From positions 1 to 12,576 of the forward strand of contig QOAX01000115.1 in NCBI GenBank assembly GCA_003972865.1: DNA of 12,576 nucleotides, read 5' to 3'. The translations under genes and the position numbers were made by a program. The number at the start of each line of letters is the position of its first letter. Position 1 is the stretch's first letter. This document shows, one piece after another, positions 7,385 to 12,576 of this stretch. The notes beneath the pieces were generated by a model. It was not told the DNA's origin. It saw only the letters and a program-made list of their open reading frames with translations, and made no database searches. The stretch is from Verrucomicrobiota bacterium. GTDB lineage: Bacteria > Verrucomicrobiota > Verrucomicrobiia > Limisphaerales > UBA1096.

Positions 7385-10162
7385 ATGATGCGAGTTGAGC
7401 AGAATGAGCGTGAATCTGTCTGCCCTTTAAAGCGGAAACTATTCAGCTTGATCCTGTCGCTGCTGTTCGGTGCCGCAATCCTCGCACTACCACTCACCAG
7501 CCTTGCAACAACGGACTCAACAAAGGAGCGTCCGGTCAATTTCAGTCAGGACATTAGTCCCATCTTCTCCAAGCATTGCCTGGAGTGCCACGGTCCTGAT
7601 GCCAACCAGCGTAAGGCTGGGTTGCGCCTGGATCTTTATGATACGGCAATCTCGCCCCGCAAATCCAAGCCTGCAGCGATTCTTCCCGGGAACAGCACTG
7701 AAAGCCTCCTAGTCCAGAGGATCACATCCAAAAATCCGGATGAGCGTATGCCGCCATCTGGGAATGGCACCATGTTGAGTGAAGTTGAGATCGAAACGCT
7801 CAAAACCTGGATCGATCAGGGTGCATCCTATCAAAGACACTGGGCGTTTGAACCTGTGGCCGATCAACAACTGCCCAGAGTGAAGGATAGCGCTTGGCCA
7901 AGACGGTCGATGGACCACTTTATTCTGGCCAAGCTCGAGCAGGTCGAACTGGCCCCGGCAAGGCGAGCCAGTCGACGCACCCTGATTAGACGGGCATATC
8001 TCGACCTGATCGGCCTGCCTCCAACGCCCAAAGAAGTCAGGGAGTTTCTTGAGGACACATCCCCGCAGTCATGGCAGCGGGTTGTGGAGAAATTACTCGC
8101 TCTTCCGGCATACGGGGAACGGTGGGGACGGCATTGGTTGGACGTGGCACGCTACGCCGACTCGAACGGGAGCGATGAAAACCATGCCTACCCACACGCG
8201 CACCATTATCGCAACTATGTCATTGGCGCCCTCAATCGTGACCTGCCCTACGATGAGTTTCTTCGCGAGCAAATTGCGGGTGATCTTCTCAGCCACAAGG
8301 AGGGTTCCGATTCCAGAAGCGCGGCCCTGACCGCCACCGGTTTCCTTTCCATCGGAACCAAGATTCTTGCCGAACAGGACCCCGTGAAAAAAAGGGCGGA
8401 CAGCATCGACGAACAGATTGATACATTCGGTAAGGCCATCCTTGGGCTCACAATAAGCTGTGCCCGCTGCCACGATCACAAGTTCGATCCCATTTCGAGC
8501 AAGGACTACTACTCTCTGGCTGGTATCTTGCATAGCACCGTCGCGAATGATCAACCGTTGAAAACCTCACTGTTTCTCGCCGAAAAAAAAGTCTTTGAAA
8601 AGGAATCCGAGACGCTCAAGGGCCGCCTTAAGGCCGCAGAGAAAAAACTTGAAGGTGTCCTTGACTCAGAAAACCGAATCCAGTTGCAGGCGGAAAAATT
8701 TGATCGCGGTAATGTCATCGTAGACAACGACAGTTACGGGAAAGACATCGGGATCATATCCGACCCCGGATCACAGAAAAATTTTGTAGAATACGATCTG
8801 ACCTTTAAAGCGTCAGGGTTGCTTCAATTGGAACTTCGTTATGCCGCAGCATCTTCTCGACCAGGACGCATTCTGATGGATGGCAAGGTGATAAGGGATA
8901 ATGCGATTGCAAACACGACCGGCGGATGGCTTCCGGAGCATCAACAGTGGCATTCAGAAGGCCTGTTCAAAACCACAGCCCAGCAGTTTACGCTGCGGAT
9001 TGAGTCCGAACCCATGATGTCCCATATAGACCAGATACGCCTGACACCGCTTAAGGGAGATTCAAACGCATTGGAAATAGTGAATGCTGAAATTGGGAAA
9101 TTGAACAAACAACTGGCCGAGAAACAAAAGGCCGCGCCAAAACCAAGGATGGTCATGGCGGTAAAGGATGGAAAAGTTCAGGATATCAAACTCCATGTTC
9201 GCGGCAGTCACCGGGACCTTGGAAATATGATTCCCAGGGGGGCTCCCATTGGCTTTGGTTTCCAGGGCATCCCGGATATTCCCAAGGACCAAAGCGGCCG
9301 ATTACAGCTGGCCAAATGGTTGGCTCGTCCCGATCACCCTCTAACAGCGCGGGTGATGGTCAACCGGATCTGGCGGTGGCATTTTGGTCGTGGAATTGTT
9401 GCCACTCCTAACAATTTTGGGACAAAGGGGCAACGACCCACACACCCCAAGTTGCTGGATCACTTGGCATTGAAATTCATGCGCTCGGGCTGGTCACTTA
9501 AGTCGCTGCATCGCGAAATCCTCAACTCCAGCACCTACCAGATGGCGTCAAACGTGGAGAATCCAGCCGCAATGGAAAGGGATCCAGGCAATGTGTTACT
9601 CTGGAAAAGGGAGATGCGCCGGATGGAGGCGGAGGTTTTTCGGGACAGTTTGCTTCAACTTTCAGGCCGTCTGCAATGGGCACTTGACGGCGGATCGATG
9701 CAGGTCAAGTCGCAGGACCCATCTCCAACGGATTTGGCCAGCAACCAGAACTTCTATCAGCAAAGTGATCGTCGGAGTGTCTATCTTCCGGTGGTTCGAT
9801 CCAATGTCTATGACCTGTTGACCCTGCTTGATTTCCCAAATGCTGCCGAGTCGGTTGGCAACCGAGTCACTACCACGGTGCCGACCCAGGCACTGATGAT
9901 GATGAACGGTGATTTTCTCATGAACGAATCCCGGCGGATCGCGAAAAACTGGTTAAACGCCCCCGGAAAGAACTTGGAATCCTCGGTCAATCTTCTCTAT
10001 CGGGCCCTGCTGACGCGTTCCCCCACCCCCGATGAATTGCAGTGGGCTGCGCGTTTTCTTGAGGATTTTTCCGTCGAGGACTCAGATCCAAACAAGACCG
10101 CATCGTGGAATGCGCTTTGCCACGCCTTGGTGATGTCAAACGATTTCATTCACGTATGGTAA
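7385..10162 (+). CDS. PSD1 / planctomycete cytochrome C domain protein (DUF1549-DUF1553)
   Basis: The 925-residue product has a signal peptide (basic LKRK at 15-18, hydrophobic 19-37, likely cut near residue 41). A planctomycete cytochrome domain (about 50-140) carries heme motif CLECH (C65-C68-H69) and ends in WIDQGASYQRHWAFEP. The DUF1549 domain (about 169-390) shows LIRRAYLDLIGLPPTP, WGRHWLDVARYADSNG and a second CxxCH, CARCHDHKFDP (C359-C362-H363). Residues about 399-435 are a Lys/Glu-rich coiled coil; 437-555 look like a CBM6/35-type beta-sandwich; 562-587 are again coiled; then DUF1553 (about 638-915) with LAKWLARPDHPLTARVMVNRIWRWHFGRGIV. It is probably a c-type-heme protein exported to the periplasm or compartment space. 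These proteins are abundant in Planctomycetes and Verrucomicrobia and linked to polysaccharide degradation loci, but no enzymatic activity is established. It overlaps the next gene by 7 nt. Confidence 0.93.
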   Translation: MMRVEQNERESVCPLKRKLFSLILSLLFGAAILALPLTSLATTDSTKERPVNFSQDISPIFSKHCLECHGPDANQRKAGLRLDLYDTAISPRKSKPAAILPGNSTESLLVQRITSKNPDERMPPSGNGTMLSEVEIETLKTWIDQGASYQRHWAFEPVADQQLPRVKDSAWPRRSMDHFILAKLEQVELAPARRASRRTLIRRAYLDLIGLPPTPKEVREFLEDTSPQSWQRVVEKLLALPAYGERWGRHWLDVARYADSNGSDENHAYPHAHHYRNYVIGALNRDLPYDEFLREQIAGDLLSHKEGSDSRSAALTATGFLSIGTKILAEQDPVKKRADSIDEQIDTFGKAILGLTISCARCHDHKFDPISSKDYYSLAGILHSTVANDQPLKTSLFLAEKKVFEKESETLKGRLKAAEKKLEGVLDSENRIQLQAEKFDRGNVIVDNDSYGKDIGIISDPGSQKNFVEYDLTFKASGLLQLELRYAAASSRPGRILMDGKVIRDNAIANTTGGWLPEHQQWHSEGLFKTTAQQFTLRIESEPMMSHIDQIRLTPLKGDSNALEIVNAEIGKLNKQLAEKQKAAPKPRMVMAVKDGKVQDIKLHVRGSHRDLGNMIPRGAPIGFGFQGIPDIPKDQSGRLQLAKWLARPDHPLTARVMVNRIWRWHFGRGIVATPNNFGTKGQRPTHPKLLDHLALKFMRSGWSLKSLHREILNSSTYQMASNVENPAAMERDPGNVLLWKREMRRMEAEVFRDSLLQLSGRLQWALDGGSMQVKSQDPSPTDLASNQNFYQQSDRRSVYLPVVRSNVYDLLTLLDFPNAAESVGNRVTTTVPTQALMMMNGDFLMNESRRIAKNWLNAPGKNLESSVNLLYRALLTRSPTPDELQWAARFLEDFSVEDSDPNKTASWNALCHALVMSNDFIHVW

Positions 10163-11664
10163 CCAAACAAGTGAATCATCAGAATCCGCAACATGAGCAT
10201 GCTGTAAACTTTGCATCCTTGATCCATCCTTATTCCCGGAGGACGATGCTCCAGCAAATGTGCCTTGGGTTTGGGGGCTTGGCATTGCACGGTATGATGC
10301 CCTGCCCTGTAAGAGCATCCACTACCACTGCAACAGGCTCCCCCCTAGCGGCCAAGGAACCTCATATTCGACCTCGGGCTAAGCGGGTGATTTTTCTCTT
10401 CATGCATGGTGGTCCTTCACACGTGGATTTGTTCGACTACAAGCCCCGCCTGTACAAGGAGCATGACAAACCCCTTCCCTTCAAGGAGCGTGAAGTCCAG
10501 TTTGCAAATCGGGCCAACATTATGAAACCGCCCTGGGGCTTCCGGCGTGTGGGCGCCTCCGGGCAATGGATGTCCGACCTATGGGAGCATCTTCCGGGAG
10601 TCGCGGATGAATTGTGTGTCATCAATTCAGTATGTGAGACAAATGTCGCGCACGGCGGGGCCTGCATGAAGATTCACTGCGGTGATGAGGCATTCCTTCG
10701 TCCCAGCATGGGTGCATGGGTCAGTTATGGCCTGGGAACGGAAAGTGACAACCTGCCCGGCTTCATCACCATTTGCCCCACCACCCTTCATGGCGGAGTG
10801 AATAATTTTGGATCGGCATTCCTTCCATCAATCCATCAGGGAGTTCCATTGGGCGCACCTGGATATCCCAATACATTGGCCAAGGACGCCAAGTTCAACT
10901 ACATGACCAATGATTCTTTGAGTCCGCGTCAGCAAAAACTTCAACTGGAACTTTTGCGTAAATTGCACGAACGGAACCGGTCAAATTCAACAATTAACGA
11001 AGCCTTGGAGGCTCGAATCCAGTCGTTCGAACTGGCCTTTCGCATGCAGACGGAGGCCCCGGATGTGACCGATCTTTCAGGAGAATCTGAGATCACACGG
11101 AAACTTTACGGCATGGACGACTCAAACACCGAAAACTTCGGGCAGATGTGCCTGCTCGCGCGACGTTTCGCAGAACGGGGTGTCCGTTTCATTCAGGTCA
11201 GCCATGCCCACAGTCTTCCGTTCAATAACGAACAATGGGATCAGCATTCCCACTTGGAAAAAGGTCATTCAATTAATGTTCGACAAATCGACAAGCCAAT
11301 CACGGGATTAATTCGTGACTTGAAGCGCCTGGGCATGCTTGAAGACACACTAATCCTTTGGGGTGGGGAATTTGGCAGAACACCTACTGCACAGGCCGGC
11401 AGCGGTGAACGTGGGCGTGACCATCATCCCGATGGCTTCACGGTCTGGATGGCAGGTGGCGGTGTCAAGGGAGGTTTTCGGTACGGTGCCACCGATGAAT
11501 ACGGATACCATGCCGTCGAGGATCGAATGACCATTCATGACCTGCATGCGACATTATTGCACATCATGGGAATGGACCACACCCAGTTGACGTTCGAACA
11601 TGCCGGCAGGGATTACCGCCTGACTGATGTCTACGGCGAACCCGCGACAAAGATCCTCGCTTGA
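10156..11664 (+). CDS. DUF1501 family protein with Tat-type signal
   Basis: From the ATG at 10156 the product has 502 residues. The start lies inside the end of the PSD1 gene (ATGGTAA, where TAA stops the upstream frame), indicating translational coupling; an earlier in-frame ATG at 10105 would overlap much more and adds nothing recognisable. A twin-arginine motif SRRTMLQ (about residues 27-33) precedes a short hydrophobic stretch CLGFGGLAL, consistent with Tat export of a folded protein. Family motifs in order: IFLFMHGGPSHVDLFDYKP (from about 79), AHGGACMKIHCGDE, RPSMGAWVSYGLG, WGGEFGRTP (about 405) and RGRDHHPDGF (about 420-430). DUF1501 belongs to the alkaline phosphatase/sulfatase-like fold; metal-ligand-type His and Asp residues are present but the substrate is unknown. 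The pairing with a PSD1 protein is the standard arrangement in these phyla and implies a joint function. Confidence 0.93.
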   Translation: MVTKQVNHQNPQHEHAVNFASLIHPYSRRTMLQQMCLGFGGLALHGMMPCPVRASTTTATGSPLAAKEPHIRPRAKRVIFLFMHGGPSHVDLFDYKPRLYKEHDKPLPFKEREVQFANRANIMKPPWGFRRVGASGQWMSDLWEHLPGVADELCVINSVCETNVAHGGACMKIHCGDEAFLRPSMGAWVSYGLGTESDNLPGFITICPTTLHGGVNNFGSAFLPSIHQGVPLGAPGYPNTLAKDAKFNYMTNDSLSPRQQKLQLELLRKLHERNRSNSTINEALEARIQSFELAFRMQTEAPDVTDLSGESEITRKLYGMDDSNTENFGQMCLLARRFAERGVRFIQVSHAHSLPFNNEQWDQHSHLEKGHSINVRQIDKPITGLIRDLKRLGMLEDTLILWGGEFGRTPTAQAGSGERGRDHHPDGFTVWMAGGGVKGGFRYGATDEYGYHAVEDRMTIHDLHATLLHIMGMDHTQLTFEHAGRDYRLTDVYGEPATKILA

Positions 11665-11710
11665 AACGACCTCCCTAACAAAGCGCAAGAAAACTTCCGG
11701 CTACTCTCAT

Positions 11711-12467
11711 TCAATCCCTGTCCCACATGGCCAAGGGGTGGCCCTTCGGATATTGAAACCCAACCTCACTTGCCTTCATGGACGAGGCATGTCCGTCAAG
11801 GAACAACATCATGGATCGACCCCCATGCCTGCCGGTTCACGATCCGTGAGGGCAATGAGTAATATGCCCCCCCATTGGGAGTGCGAAAGAATACCGTCCG
11901 GAAGATCGTCCATGTTTTTGAGGGGTCAACGGTCACCCTCCATTTGTCCGGATTCCGTTCGTTTGGATTTTCAATGATGGCGGCGTCGGCAAGGTGAACC
12001 GTCTCCACCGGGTGTTTCACATCGTCGTACCTGATGACGTGCTTCGGCTGGGGTCGCCAGATGCTTAATTCATGATAGTTCAGCCCAATGCCAAAACCGT
12101 GCTGACGCTGAACCGAGGGGCATTGATTGACCGACCGATCCTGCGAATACGGTTTGAGAAGGTCGGGCCACCAGCGAATCCCACCCGCGCGGTTGTCGGT
12201 GACAACCTTGTCCTTACTGTTGACGTCATTCACCGCCAGGTTGATCAACTCGGCATCGTTGTCATCCGTGTAGAGGATCATGGCAATGCCAAGCTGCCGT
12301 TTGTTGTTCAGGCAACTGATAGCCTTGGCCTTCTCCTTGGACTGGGCCAGGGCCGGGAGTAACAACGCGGCGAGTATGGCAATAATTGCAATAACCACCA
12401 GAAGCTCAATCAACGTAAAACCCCTGGTGGACACATGCTCTTTTTTCTTTGTTATAAAGGGTGCCAA
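11711..12467 (-). pseudogene. Second pseudopilin, frameshifted near its C-terminus by a 4-bp duplication
   Basis: The intact frame from a TTG at 12465-12467 gives 223 residues: leader MAPFITKKKEHVSTRG, then FTLIELLVVIAIIAILAALL and a pilin-like head. A GTG at 12432-12434 (leader VSTRG) is an alternative start; no other start lies upstream before an in-frame stop. The frame runs to R212 and then ends in an atypical tail QAWGSIHDVVP. At that point the minus strand reads GGCAGGCA (plus 11826-11833), a tandem duplication. Removing one GGCA joins IVNR directly to HGGRSMMLFLDGHASS and continues to a stop at 11711-11713, giving 250 residues with the conserved H-G-G...DGHA motif of this family. So the gene is either a recent pseudogene, a slippage-switchable variant, or carries an assembly error. 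Without its last 38 residues the protein may misfold, though the N-terminal pilin part is intact. Confidence 0.85.
11826..11833 (-). repeat. Tandem 4-bp duplication (GGCA)x2 causing a frameshift
   Basis: On the plus strand TGCC is present twice in a row (11826-11829 and 11830-11833). Deleting either copy restores the reading frame of the pseudopilin across its most conserved C-terminal motif. The +1 frame cannot have been used further upstream because it has a TGA at plus 11837-11839, so the lesion is confined to a few bases here. Confidence 0.85.
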
Positions 12468-12521
12468 AATAATTCGAAACTGCTCAAGATACGTTAGGCC
12501 TTTGCCAGAGTTTTCGATTGA
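12435..12521 (-). promoter_or_regulatory. Leader/possible promoter of the second pseudopilin
   Basis: On the minus strand a TATAAC (plus GTTATA, 12451-12456) sits just before the GTG start candidate at 12434, with TTTCGA about 17 bp further upstream as a poor -35. If this box is used, transcription would begin after the TTG at 12467, favouring the GTG start. The evidence is weak, and no other signal was seen in the gap. Confidence 0.22.
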
Positions 12522-12576
12522 CTACCACCAATCAAACTCAATATCGACAGGCTCCCGGATCCACTTGGCAAAGTCG
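12522..12576 (-). CDS. Possible C-terminal end of another minus-strand gene (3' part only)
   Basis: One minus-strand frame entering from the right edge reads DFAKWIREPVDIEFDWW and stops at TAG (plus 12522-12524), 54 nt before the pseudopilin start. The residue mix looks like real protein and the position suits a gene upstream of the pseudopilin on the same strand. The fragment is too short to assign to a family, and an open frame of this length can occur by chance. Confidence 0.3.
   Translation of the reverse strand, partial: DFAKWIREPVDIEFDWW

Noticed and set aside
11820..11840. Programmed ribosomal frameshifting as the explanation of the split pseudopilin
   Set aside because: No slippery heptamer is present, and a tandem GGCA duplication explains the shift exactly.
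11627..11977. A plus-strand 116-codon frame after the DUF1501 gene
   Set aside because: It starts inside the DUF1501 gene in another frame and runs antisense through the real C-terminal motif of the second pseudopilin.

Overview
The window most likely comes from a member of the Verrucomicrobiota, or a close relative in the PVC group. The evidence is the gene content. It holds a planctomycete-type cytochrome/DUF1549/DUF1553 protein paired with a DUF1501 protein, two orphan type II-secretion-like pseudopilins carrying the near-invariant FTLIELLVVIAIIAILAALL start, and a large CBM9 protein with the C-terminal 'GxLQxAxxVxGPWxxV' tail common in these bacteria. No rRNA, tRNA, CRISPR array, transposase or phage gene was seen. 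The lineage call is inference from families, not from a marker gene.

Layout. Bases 1-2409 (+) are the 3' part of a large probably secreted beta-sandwich protein: a C1q/TNF-like jelly-roll region, a linker domain, two tandem CBM9-like modules and a short tail. A textbook intrinsic terminator follows (2438-2468). Bases 2538-5056 (+) form a tight phosphate-control operon, phoU - phoB-like regulator - phoR-like kinase, with a 6-nt gap and then an ATGA overlap. Running toward it on the minus strand is a CNT-family nucleoside transporter (5053-6306); its stop codon overlaps the kinase stop. A divergent intergenic region (6307-6448) separates it from a pseudopilin (6449-7294, +). After a promoter-like AT-rich gap come the PSD1/cytochrome protein (7385-10162) and the Tat-type DUF1501 protein (10156-11664), translationally coupled. 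A second pseudopilin lies on the minus strand (11711-12467). The last 55 bases probably hold the end of another minus-strand gene.

How the parts fit. The left and right thirds look like envelope/polysaccharide functions (CBM9 protein, PSD1-DUF1501 pair, pseudopilins). The middle is housekeeping phosphate sensing and nucleoside uptake and is visibly richer in GC.

Main points for a second look: (1) the right-hand pseudopilin is broken by a tandem 4-bp duplication (GGCAGGCA on its strand); removing one copy restores the conserved HGG...DGHA C-terminus. (2) The palindrome TTGGCCAA occurs six times against roughly 0.2 expected from base composition, with three of the six in two short intergenic gaps. 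The copies there have operator-like spacing (11 bp before phoU; 50 bp around the transporter promoter).
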